Part shown: positions 1-9,230 of the stretch, piece by piece | How positions within the stretch are numbered: the stretch's first letter is position 1 | How the letters are laid out: every line of letters starts with the position of its first letter | DNA from: Phoronis ovalis | Taxonomy: Eukaryota > Phoronida > Phoronidae | NCBI GenBank assembly: GCA_028565635.1 | Contig: JAOXYB010050124.1 | Span: 1-11,803, forward strand | DNA: 11,803 bases | Direction: 5' to 3' | Notes under the pieces: generated by a model | Told to the model about the DNA's origin: nothing | What the model saw: the letters and a program-made list of their open reading frames with translations, nothing else | Databases searched by the model: none | Program-made: the position numbers and the translations under genes

Positions 1-663
1 TGTATTACGTACAGCCTATGGATAAAATATATTATATAAAAATTCAATTCAACTTATTTTTGCATTTTTATAAATGCGTCACAAGACTTGCAAGCATTGC
101 AATCAGATAAAATTCTTAGAAAATATAGATATTTTCCCGCATATCCTCTAATGATTGACACACTGTATAAATCAAGCCTATGATAAGTGAATGGAAACCC
201 TTATCACTTTTTGAGGAAAAAAAATGTTTATAAAACATATAATTATTTTTCAGCTCATTAACATCGTGTATCTACCACAGTATCTCTAGTGTTTATTTTG
301 ATCAATATCAAATTTGACACGGGTTCTGGGTAGCGTGTCTCTAGAATAATTATAGATAAACAAACCAGACTCGACTACATTTGTTTTTCTGTAATTATTT
401 TGCTCCACTCTCGTATATTGGGCAAATACACATTTCAAGCAAACCAAACCAGGCTCATTTCTTGTTAACACACCAGGTTTACTACTGTTGGCAACCCGGT
501 GGGGTAGTGATACATGGTATTAAGCCCTTCATTTATCTATTTATGACGTAACAAATAACGATAGCAAACGGTAGTAATCTCCCCTCTGAATGATTAAATT
601 CGAGGAGGCACATAATAAGATAAATCCAAAATCATATACCAAAACGTTTCTTCTTAATGAAAT
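1..663. other. Non-coding flank downstream of the GPCR gene
   Basis: This AT-rich sequence has no recognisable gene. The only coding-like stretch is an open minus-strand frame at 519-286 that contains no ATG and resembles no family I know. A CRE/ATF-like TGACGTAA is at 544-551. Nothing else stands out. Confidence 0.5.
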
Positions 664-669
664 TTTATT
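664..669 (-). terminator. Candidate poly(A) signal AATAAA of the GPCR gene
   Basis: TTTATT on the plus strand reads AATAAA on the gene's strand, 186 nt past the receptor stop codon, followed within 60 nt by T/TG-rich sequence. A weaker ATTAAA lies at 775-770. The DNA is so AT-rich that chance occurrence is likely; the distance to the stop codon is the main support. Confidence 0.35.
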
Positions 670-854
670 TTATAAACGGTATAAATAAAATGACATTGAT
701 TATTGAGTATATGATATTGTTAAATGTACCATCTGAATATGGCTACTACTAACTCATGTATTTTGAAGATTTAATTCACAATAGCAACAAAACATCAAGC
801 AAAATTAAATATTAATATTCAAATTATTTATATTAAAATACAATTCATCCTTCT

Positions 855-1559
855 TTAGTTTTTACTTCGCTCATCATTTACAATTATTGGTTCTGTATGA
901 ATCGCCGCTATCGAATCCATTGATGCTATTGATGATATCGTTCGCAGTGAAAACACTCTTCTCTCCAACGATTGCCTGTGATCATAGGCAAATCGCTCAG
1001 CGCACGGACAACCGCATTTTTTAAAAACTTTGTAAAAACTGTGCAAGTAGTTAGTGCGGAGACGGCCAGCAGTGAAACAATAAATGAAAAAGTTTATGGA
1101 ACAATTTAAAATTAAAAAGAATGCCGAGAAGGGGCGCATGGCTAACCAGAGTGGGTGATCAACAGCCCAAAGCGTGGTTTGAAAAAATTCTGGAAAAAAG
1201 CAAATTAAGAAACATGTCACTAATATCACCACAATTCTTGTGAGATTTTTGGATCTGTCGCGACTGTGACGAGTCTTTGATGATCTAAGAGTAGTTTTTC
1301 TTATTCTGTCTCTTCGGCGTAACGTCCTTGTCAAGATCGTGTTTGTTGTAATGAGTATTATAACAGGTGCTACATAAAATATTGTAATATTGGCGATAAC
1401 ATTATAGCAGAGATAATATGTTGGATTTAAACCGAATTCCGAACGATTACCAAACGTTAGTGTTGTTACGTTGGTTTCTGTGTCTGTAACCCAGATGTAG
1501 GTAAACTCAAATGGCACAGGAATGTGATACAGAAATAGAACAATTGTCATCACGGCTAC
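855..1559 (-). CDS. FMRFamide-receptor-like class A GPCR, exon 2 (TM4 to C-terminus)
   Basis: This is the terminal coding exon, residues 154-387 of the same receptor. It begins right after an acceptor TTTTCATTGCAG (1571-1560), phase 0, and ends at TAA (857-855). TM4 is about 154-172 (VAVMTIVLFLYHIPVPFEF). The second extracellular loop carries N-glycosylation sequons at N183 and N191. TM5 is about 207-228 with P218 (P5.50). Intracellular loop 3 is very basic, about 233-261. TM6 is about 261-284, with CFFP (273-276) in the CWxP place. TM7 is about 291-315, with NFFIY (309-313) replacing NPxxY, in the LNCSINFFIYCF form usual for FMRFamide-receptor-like proteins. After helix 8 comes KCGCPC (C335, C337, C339), a likely palmitoylation cluster. 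A Ser-rich tail (S357, S362, S363, S366, S369) suits phosphorylation and arrestin binding. There is no frameshift or internal stop, and total length is normal for class A. Assignment to a peptide (RFamide-like) ligand is family inference. Confidence 0.92.
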   Translation of the reverse strand, partial: VAVMTIVLFLYHIPVPFEFTYIWVTDTETNVTTLTFGNRSEFGLNPTYYLCYNVIANITIFYVAPVIILITTNTILTRTLRRRDRIRKTTLRSSKTRHSRDRSKNLTRIVVILVTCFLICFFPEFFQTTLWAVDHPLWLAMRPFSAFFLILNCSINFFIYCFTAGRLRTNYLHSFYKVFKKCGCPCAERFAYDHRQSLERRVFSLRTISSIASMDSIAAIHTEPIIVNDERSKN

Positions 1560-2724
1560 CTGCAATGAAAATTAAAATCTGATTAGTCGTCAGTTATACT
1601 TTTTAAAGACATCGCAATATTACACGTTTTTGTTATTGACTGAAAAGCTATGCATTGCATGTAAACTTCAATATCTTGCTGTGAAGTATGAATTTACTTT
1701 TTTTTTTCATGAAAGCTATAACAGTCATTGACCTATCCAACTACCGATCTAACAAGGTACGCAGGGTTCATCCTTTCAACCACCGATTTGCTCTGATTTA
1801 CAAAATTCACTGTGATCCAGCATATCACCAAAGCATAAATTTTAAGAACCATTTAATCGCTATTGCTGGGATGTATCAGATGTCTCAAATCAATCTCCCG
1901 CCACAACCAAATAAAAAACAAACGCTTATATATTTCTTTATTCAACATCAACATTGGGACACTAACATTCCAGTTAATCATGTTGCCTGGTACATGGTGA
2001 CAAACGATTAAAATACAGAAGAAAAAAAATTTGCCGAAACAAGGACTGCTGCTGTAATGCAGATTCACTTTGAAATACAAGTAAGAATGATTATAAACTG
2101 TCATAGTAAATGTATTCGCACCAATTTTTTAAAGCTGTTTTTTGAAGAGACTGCTATTGTGAAGCGGACAAGAGTTGTTAGTAAGCCTGTTAACTGGGTA
2201 TAATCAATGAAACAATTGAGCGGGAAAATGTTGTAAATGTTATGAAAATCAGAAAGGCATGTTAACTATTATAGCAAATCTACATAATGCCGCATCCGTA
2301 TATCATCCAGAGACGGAGGGGTACTATCTTCGGTTCATTTTTGGGTAAAACTGCCGTAACTTTTTTTAAAACTTATTCAGTCATACTTTGTCAAAAATAA
2401 AAGGGATCATTACTAAAAATTAATTAAAATCTCAACACAGCCGTATCAAATGTTCACCCCAAGGGACGGTTCTGCATGGCTTGCATATAACACAATTGCA
2501 CATATTTACTACTCGGCACTAACTAATGAGTATTTGACATTTATAGGGACCTAGTTGATTTTTTCTGCTTGCATGAGTAATATTATATAACCAAGCTTCA
2601 TGTATATAATGTTATGCTGAGTAATAATATGTAGAAAACAGTGTGAACACAGATTACTTTCTATAAAGAGTCTCTGTTTTGAGCTATATTGCAGTCTATT
2701 CAGTACATGTAAAGATTAACTTAC
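1560..2724 (-). other. Phase-0 GT-AG intron of the GPCR gene
   Basis: The donor GTAAGT (2724-2719) and the acceptor TTTTCATTGCAG (ending at 1560) are both close to consensus. Joining the flanks keeps one frame and places the junction between intracellular loop 2 (KAKIH) and TM4 (VAVMT), exactly where the receptor fold needs continuity. The 1165-bp intron is AT-rich. It contains overlapping chance-like open stretches on both strands (plus 1688-2011, minus 1853-2104), neither with a recognisable domain. I saw no RNA gene or mobile element inside. Confidence 0.88.
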
Positions 2725-3183
2725 GTGTATTTTTGCTTTAGTTGTTGAACTGTACGTTGAAGCTTTTAAAGGTTTCATTACGACTATTAGTCTGTGAACG
2801 GATATCAGAACTAAACAATAGGTCTCACAAGTGCGCGCGAAACGGCCAATGGGATTCATAAAAGTCTGTATCACTGTTCCTTGGAAGTAAGTTATGCCGA
2901 TTTTTAAACCGAAAAACATGCCTAATCCTGAATATACAGAAATCCATTCCTTTATGATAAGTAAACAATCGAACACGGATAGCGACCGTAATAGCACTAT
3001 TGTGGATGTGGCCTTTTCTTTTCCAAGTATAATGAATAACCAAACATTGCTAACTATACCAATTATACCAATTGTCAATGCAGTAGTTCCAAAAACTATG
3101 CCCGCCGTTATCAAAGCTGGCGTTAAAAGAATATTTTTATCTTTAGTATCGTAAATCAAAGTATTCTGCCCAGGAGCCTCCAT
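2725..3183 (-). CDS. FMRFamide-receptor-like class A GPCR, exon 1 (N-terminus to TM3)
   Basis: This is the 5' coding exon of a plasma-membrane peptide-type GPCR, residues 1-153 of 387. TM1 is about 25-53 (SNVWLFIIL, N46 = N1.50). TM2 is about 61-83 (LLRSLSVFDCLL, D72 = D2.50). TM3 is about 104-134, ending SVHRLIVVMKPLKA (R131 = R3.50), which matches the TVERYIAVCRPLKA-type segment of FMRFamide/invertebrate peptide receptors. The acidic residue of DRY/ERY is His130, and no Cys lies near position 3.25 (Q106). The start chosen is the ATG at 3183-3181: it is the first ATG after an in-frame TAG at 3240-3238, it has A at -3 and G at +4, and it gives a normal short N-terminus. A T-rich stretch followed by TATAG/TCAG just upstream could instead be a splice acceptor, so an upstream exon is possible. 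The exon ends after AAA ATA CAC at a consensus donor GTAAGT (2724-2719), phase 0. The ligand is unknown. Confidence 0.9.
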
Positions 3184-3240
3184 ACTCAAGAGCGAAACAA
3201 TTAACTGACTATACAACGTAAAAAAATATTTTATAAACTA

Positions 3241-4626
3241 AGGAAAATTAGACCACAGTGGCACCAATTAAAACCAGTTCACGTCGGTTGTATACATTTT
3301 GTGCTGGTAAAAGATAATAAGCCAATATCAGGGTGCAAGGGTTATCTGTTACACGCTTATATACGTCATTAACGTGTTAATTTTAAGTACATGGGCGTTA
3401 AATGTAATCTTGAATTTGCATACTGTGAACAATGTTTAGTAACATAAAATATTTTTTCAATTACAGAAAAAAAATGTATTGGTACTACAAATTCTTTACT
3501 CTATAATGTTTTGACTAAAGTGCTAGGATAAGCTATGGGGCTATGGTGCCAATTCAAAATTGGTACATTTTCTATTATATTTATGGAGAAATGTTTGAAA
3601 TAATGTTTTAACTCAAAAATCAATTTTGGTTTATTAAAAAAACAAAACATAAAGGGCAATTTGTGGATCAGTAACTTTCTTGGAAAATGAAGTGTTTGGC
3701 TCATAAAATACCGGACCCATATAATGAAACGGTTGTTATTCTTGATGCTAACCATTTTTGGGCAATAGATGAATAAATATTACACCTTCTCATTCTGCGC
3801 AGATCGACATGAATGACGTTTACACTGATGCTACTTATAGGGCTTAGCTAGTATGAAAATAATTTTATCATCATACGAATATTATTATATGAAAATTATT
3901 AAAATGATATCAAGCTTACGAGAAATTTTACATATCAAGAAATAAATATAAGAATGTTTAGCATTAGGTTATTTTATGTCTTACCAAATAAACTTGTTTT
4001 TGGGCGCTGTTCTTTGTTTTTGTATAGCTTACATTATATCGAATTTCAGTATTCCTAATTAACTAATTGAGATAGACCTTTTTAAAAGTTGCAAAAACCG
4101 CTACGTACAGAAACGTATCACTAATAGTACAGTTTCTTGTTGAAATAGATATAACAATAGAATGGAAAATAGTTCAGCATTACTTTAATAAAAGATATTT
4201 GGTGGATTTCTAAATTCTCAAGTATATACCACCAACAATAATGCTGACATCAGTGGAATTTGATGTATTCGAAAAAAGTTGCTAATCTAAATAAATTGTC
4301 CATTTTATGTGTTTTAAATGTATAATAAAGACACAATGTGTCAAAGAAAAAAAAGAGTTCAGAATACAGGAAGTTACACCAGATGTTCAAACAAATTTTA
4401 GGAGGGCATGAACCCCAAAATGCACCTAAATAGTTTATTTTCACAAGGGTTGGTAAATGAGGGGGCTCCCAAATCCTCCGAAGTCTCTCTGGTCCGACGC
4501 TATTTTCGTGTTATTGTAACTGGATTTAAATAATGTATTACATGTTAAAATATTCGATTCCGTAGAAAGATAAAGAAAATAGTATAGTGTAATAACAAAA
4601 TTATACATTTTTTTTACTATTTGGGT
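3241..4626. other. Upstream flank of the GPCR gene, no gene seen
   Basis: This is AT-rich and gene-free. The minus-strand sequence TTTATAAAATA at 3237-3227, just below the region and 44-54 nt upstream of the receptor ATG, is TATA-like but weak in this composition. A compact hairpin lies at 3546-3566: CCAATT (3549-3554) and AATTGG (3558-3563) around a 3-nt loop, extended by one G-T wobble and two more pairs. Open stretches at 3501-3755 and 4250-4444 (minus) are low-complexity and unrecognised. The sequence around 4390-4500 is slightly richer in G/C runs and may be an old repeat copy, which I cannot name. Confidence 0.45.
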
Positions 4627-4706
4627 CCTCTGGTCGGAAGGCTCATTGGTTTGAAACTCGCTGATTCGAAAGGCTAATTAGTTCGAAAAAGTTTGCTAGT
4701 GCGAAA
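4627..4706. repeat. Degenerate minisatellite, about 13-21-bp units
   Basis: Five consecutive imperfect units share a pattern like CTNATTAGTTCGAAAGG: CTCTGGTCGGAAGG, CTCATTGGTTTGAAA, CTCGCTGATTCGAAAGG, a CTAATTAGTTCGAAAAA unit with extra bases, and GCTAGTGCGAAAC. Each unit ends in a (T/G)CGAAA-like core and starts with CTNNTTNG. The units differ in length and by several substitutions, so the array is old. No function is implied. Confidence 0.65.
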
Positions 4707-5079
4707 CAAAATAAATAAGTGGTAAGTAAAAGCATATACATGTACCAAGAAGTGTGCATGTGCTTATTGCTTTTTAGCTCTGGTTAAATCAGTAGTCTCA
4801 GCTTGGAATGATGCCGCAGACGGAAGTAATTTTTTGAAAATACACATACTACGTGGCTCATTGTTATAAGCGATGCCCGACTTGTGTATATTATTGGCAT
4901 GCTTGCGACAACGTGCTCCGTATCGAATCAATGAGGACGAAAACGTATCAATTTATCACTCCGATTCGGTTCTTTGAAATATTTGTCAGTTTTTCTAAAA
5001 TTTCGAGTTCAAAAAGACTCGAGTTCAGCTTTGTCTTCGCGGGGCTGTTAAATAACATCGAACGCTAGATGGTGGTACA

Positions 5080-5129
5080 TGCTCAAATCCGAACATGCGT
5101 ACAACGAAAGTTTTATTCGGATTTGAACA
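5080..5129. repeat. 14-bp inverted repeat (hairpin), 22-nt loop
   Basis: The left arm TGCTCAAATCCGAA (5080-5093) and the right arm TTCGGATTTGAACA (5116-5129) are complementary at 13 of 14 positions, with an 11-bp perfect core. The minus-strand arm contains GTTCAAATCC, which resembles a tRNA B box, but no A box or cloverleaf was found around it. It could be the terminal part of a small element or a chance hairpin. Confidence 0.6.
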
Positions 5130-7535
5130 CACAGGGTCGTGTAGACGGAAAGAGTAAGTTTCAGCGCACAATGTTGATTTATTTAAATTCTGTTTAGACA
5201 AATTATAGAGTAGCATTTCTTTTTTCAGAAGATGTTTTCATTTTTTTTGTGCATGCTTTAGTTAAAAAAACGTACCTAATTAACTTTTGGTAACGTTTGG
5301 TTGCTACTTCATGAAATAATTGATATTATGCGTTCTAAATGAAGAATAGCATCGTGTTAGATCTTTATTTTGGCTACACATTGTGTTCCTGGGTGTGTAG
5401 AAATATCTGCAATATAATTTGATTCTTAAAATCTACATTACACAAGCGTCTTTACTGTTTTTCACCGAGTAGCGAAAAGGGCACTTGCAAAAGTCGCTGT
5501 TACGGAAACGCACCCGTAAGTTCGCAACATTTTAGAAATAGTGCCAGCCCCATTCACAATGATCTTATTATATCTAAATCACCGATTATATTTTATTCGC
5601 TAATTTTAAAAATGTTTTGTAGCTTGGTTATTTTTTTTAGCGACTTCATGTTATTTTATATTAAAACATAATATTCATATAAAGAACTGCATTTTTAGGT
5701 GTGCAGAATTGCTTTTACTGCAGGTAAGAAGCCATGAAAAGTTTTATGTAAGTATGCATAATAATTGAAGTAATGTTTCTTTTAAAAAACAATAAAGGTT
5801 TTTATTTTGTTATGTTTAAAACTGTTTTTAAATTCTTGGATCCTCAAAATTTATAATTTTTATGGAATAATGAAAATGTTTTTGGCTTTTGCAGTAAAGT
5901 TTTAAAGTATTATGTATAACTTAGTAGGTCTTCTTCTGAACAAGAAATTGTGACATTTTATTTCAGGTCTAGTAGGAAGCACCAGGAAATAACATTGAGG
6001 AAATGTTAATTTACACGTAAACAGAAAAATTAAAAGTGCTACAAAATTGACAGGAGCAAACAGATCTGATTTAATTTGATAAACACGCAGCAATATAGTA
6101 ATTTCCGACAAAGCATTAAAAAGACGTCACTAAGTCTTGTTGTGTACTTGTAGCAAGGAATATGTTAAAACTACGTCTTTATGGTAATTTTGACGATCTG
6201 ATTATCACAACAAGTGATTATACTGTAAAATATGAAACTGTAATACACATATCGATAATTTAATTACTATTAAAAAATATCGACCACATGTCGTGATTGG
6301 CAGGCACGGAGCCGTATGTAAGAAACTGAAATATTTTATTTATTAAATTTATGTTTATTTAAACGTAATTTATATTTTGTGATAAACAGTACACTCCAAG
6401 AAAAAGCTGCGGGTATTCAAAGGGGGTGTTCATTTGGATATCACAATATCTCTTTTCATAAAAATCAGACTTATTTGACCACTAGTTGTTTTTGGTAAAA
6501 CTATTTTCAGGTTTCATTAATACTTCTTTGTTACCAGTTTCAGTGTCCCGTAAATAAAATTTTGACCTCATAGATCATCAATTGCTTACAAATGCCAATA
6601 AAAATAAATTTTAAAAAATGAATTGTACTGTACCCACCGAGACCGCAGAAAATGTCATGCTTCTTTGTGAGTCAATTCAAAGTCTTCATTTAGTGTTTTG
6701 CTTTCATTCAGATTTAACTTTAATTTCTACTTGCTGGACAAATAAGACTTCAAAAATGAGTCTTATATATTAGTTATGACCAGTATCTGTTTCTATTGTG
6801 ATCACAAGCTAGGAAGTAAAATGACAGTTATTTTTTCAGTTAGTGAAATTATTCGTATTACTTTTCCAAGTACTTGTCCACTATTAATAGAATTCGCGGC
6901 TTACATGCATGTTGTTAAACAGGAACAATAATGCTTTTAATCTTGCAAGACTCTGCAAGGGGGCCTGGTGCAAATCGGAAAGTGTTTAAAACATCAACCA
7001 ATCGGCGACAGACAGTAACTGAATCTGGCTGAGTTGACTTGAAATACCAGGGTTGTCTATAAACAAGGTCCCAATTCCAAAACCCCATGGTTACCCGGTC
7101 TCTAAAATACCTCCCACTAGCTATCTTTCGACACAGTACAGTATACTTAATTACCCAAACGTAATTACATAAAATTGAGCTGTAATTTCAGGTAACATGT
7201 TTAATAGGATTGATTGAAAATTCAACTTTATTATGTTTGAAAACGATCCAAGTTTCATAAAATTCGCAGCATAGCACATTAGTGGTGAAATCTGTGGAAT
7301 AGTTTTAATTACTTCTGATTAATACTGATTTCATGTGAACCATACATTTTTTATTTTCATTCTTATTTTACTACCGAAAAGCCCCATGAGACTTTTTGCA
7401 CCGTACTAACTAGTTTATATATTCTATGTCCTAATTAAGAAAATATCACTTTGTCTTTTATGAAATTGCAATACACTTGAGCCATTTTTAAATTTTGTCA
7501 TTTTTTCACTAACATTTTTTCATCAATTGAGGGGT
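5130..7535. other. Gene-free AT-rich stretch
   Basis: I see no gene, RNA gene or large repeat. Open stretches (for example 5902-6111, minus) are AT-driven and unrecognised. A short inverted repeat CTTGCA/TGCAAG is at 6942-6959. A slightly GC-richer patch at 5465-5540 carries only a 22-codon ATG-initiated open frame on the minus strand, too short to call. Another GC-richer patch at about 6955-7135 could not be assigned. Confidence 0.45.
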
Positions 7536-7680
7536 TTGACCTAACCAGCTCTTAGCTAGCTAACCACGTCAGCTGTTTTGGCTCCTGATCCAGGCTCCTG
7601 ATATACTGTTTATCCGCCGTCCAGGCTGTCCACCGTCGAGGGTACAAAGCAGACATGGTACTTGTCTAACCAGCTCCTCG
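7536..7680. repeat. GC-richer patch with short direct repeats
   Basis: GGCTCCTGAT occurs at 7580-7589 and 7593-7602 with a 13-bp period, and CTAACCAGCT at 7541-7550 and 7666-7675. Related CCAGGCT words recur at 7591 and 7621. All three minus-strand frames are open for roughly 30-plus codons, so openness cannot identify a coding frame. It is probably the remnant of an older repeat; I do not recognise the family. Confidence 0.4.
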
Positions 7681-8005
7681 AATCTCCCCTAAAACGTCAC
7701 TGACTATAAGTATATCTTCAAAAACTGCATTTTTTAAGTTTTAACGGAATGTTTTAAAATTTAGACATTTTATATTTTAAATTGTTGTTGATTTAACACA
7801 ATGAATATCCCTTTCACTGCGAATCCCAGTCCGCGAGCAAAGTTCCGGTTAGGTGGCGGGAGTTTGTGACATTTCTAAGAAAACAAAGAGAGTGAAGTCA
7901 AGTATGGTGCTTAAACGTGCGAGAATGTATAAATCCGTCGGGCGTTTAATTTAGCGTTGAATAAAGTAGGAACTATGTTGCGGATAAGAGCGATGTGAAG
8001 CGTAG

Positions 8006-8062
8006 CAGCTGCTGCCTGTAACAGCATTATGAGCCTCAGCTGCTGCCTGTGACAGCATTATG
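8006..8062. repeat. 31-bp tandem duplication
   Basis: A 26-bp segment beginning CAGCTGCTGCCTGT at 8006-8031 recurs at 8037-8062 with a single A/G change, giving a 31-bp period and just under two units. It sits in a GC-richer patch (about 7820-8063) inside AT-rich DNA. The unit length is not a multiple of three, so it would not preserve a reading frame. Confidence 0.8.
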
Positions 8063-8323
8063 TAAAACATCTAAAACTTTGACTTTGTTATTAATTAAAA
8101 AGAAATAGTATCAGTTTAATCAAAGTGTTTTATTAGATGCATGATCTTCAAAAACATAATAAGCATTTTTTTCTTTATTAACGGAACAAACTGAAACATA
8201 CCGTAGTGTATAATAATAACGAGCTGGTTTTTTTTATCGCGATATTGCACATCGATAGTCACAGAACGAGCTGCAGCGCATATAATAATATTCTTGTATT
8301 ATTTATAAGTCTAGGTACGTACA

Positions 8324-8411
8324 TTACAGTGAAGCTGCAGTCAAAGCTTGTTCCACCTCACTCAATTTAAAATCTTCGAAGTTTGGTTCCAGTGGAAAAC
8401 TGGATTCGCAA
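8324..8411 (-). CDS. Candidate terminal exon, unknown product (low confidence)
   Basis: An acceptor-like ATACATTTCAG ends at 8412. It is followed by an open minus-strand frame whose last part reads FPLEPNFEDFKLSEVEQALT and a few residues more, then TAA (8326-8324). The composition is acidic, amphipathic and less AT-biased than its surroundings, as expected of a C-terminal helix. An in-frame stop lies shortly before the acceptor, so it could be coding only as a spliced exon or as part of a decayed gene. It lies on the same strand as the pogo transposase fragments about 1.3 kb away, but shows no motif tying it to them. A 28-codon open run can occur by chance. Confidence 0.2.
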
Positions 8412-9074
8412 CTGAAATGTATTTAAACTGAGTATTGTTATGTTCAAGACATTTCACAGGAAAGGGTTAGTTTATCAGCAATATTTACAAGCAACTACAT
8501 GCAATACTTTTAACACTTTAGTAGGGTAATACATTTTCATGATGCAACTAATATGTTTTTAAACTGGTCAGGATTTAAAAAACACTAGCTTGTTTCCATA
8601 ATACAGACAGACACTTTTCTTTGATTTGTTTACATTATTCTAAGCTTGAAATGCGATATAATGGCGGTAAACATGCCTCAGAATGACCTGCTATGCAAAT
8701 GTACATATTATTAACCAGTATCGGTACTTTTCACGGATCATTATAATTTGTACTTCCGTCTATATTTAACAGTTCTTCCGTACAAAGAAATGAAAAAGCG
8801 TAAATAGAACTTCTGTTATTATATAATGACATTTAAATGTTCACAATGTTCGTCCCGATTTTTGGTACTTTCTTTCTTTACTTTTGATTTGTCCGTTTTT
8901 TCTGTTGTTTTTTTCTCTGAAATAATATTATAGAATTAGCTAGAATAAAAAGGATTCTGTATAATCATATGTAGAAAAACCAACCCAAGTGCAACTTGAC
9001 CTAGTTGAAGTTATCAATTATAGTACATATATTGATACTGCTTTTATTTTCCTTTTTTCATAAGTTTCATTTCT

Positions 9075-9230
9075 TTATAGGACATTATGATACGTGTTAT
9101 TTCCGAGGGCTTCAAATTTAGAACAAATGAAATGTGAACCAAAATTTGTAATTTTTTTTCTGCATAGTGGACCTGTGGTTTTTCCTGTTTTTGATTCCTG
9201 GATGACCACCAGGTGGTCTTCAGTCAGCAT
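9075..9230 (-). CDS. Small hypothetical ORF, 51 codons (low confidence)
   Basis: The ATG is at 9230-9228 and the TAA at 9077-9075. The product starts MLTEDHLVVIQESKTGKTTG, is basic overall, and has two cysteines and no hydrophobic segment or known domain. The frame is open seven codons further upstream to TAG, which follows a GTAG that could act as a splice acceptor (about 9252). Codons for residues 5-9 form an imperfect palindrome (9204-9218). The patch is less AT-rich than its surroundings, which is the only argument beyond openness. It may be a chance ORF or part of a decayed element. Confidence 0.2.
   Translation of the reverse strand: MLTEDHLVVIQESKTGKTTGPLCRKKITNFGSHFICSKFEALGNNTYHNVL
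9204..9218. repeat. 15-bp palindrome GACCACC-A-GGTGGTC
   Basis: Seven-base arms are perfectly complementary around a single central A. It lies in the small minus-strand ORF at 9075-9230. It is too short to assign a role. Confidence 0.6.

Noticed and set aside
2825-3154. Open frames on both strands overlapping receptor exon 1 (minus 2825-3043, plus 2894-3154)
   Set aside because: They are shadows of the receptor coding frame, which has the TM1-TM3 motifs and a correct splice donor.
3184-3216. Extension of the receptor 11 codons upstream from a non-ATG start
   Set aside because: The upstream codon is TTG; the first ATG (3183) has good start context and gives a normal N-terminus.
3501-3755. 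84-codon minus-strand ORF
   Set aside because: Its composition is AT-driven (many F, K, N, I, L), it has no domain, and it overlaps a hairpin in intergenic DNA.
5119-5129. tRNA or tRNA-derived SINE based on a GTTCAAATCC B-box-like string (minus strand)
   Set aside because: No A box, acceptor stem or cloverleaf was found around it; the string is explained by the hairpin arm.
4250-5216. ORFs at 4250-4444 (minus), 4853-5068 (plus) and 5025-5216 (minus)
   Set aside because: They are short, unrecognised, low in coding character, and within the length expected by chance in a window of this size.
5902-6111. 69-codon hydrophobic minus-strand ORF
   Set aside because: Hydrophobicity follows from T-rich codons. 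No receptor or transporter motif is present, so it is not a second GPCR copy.
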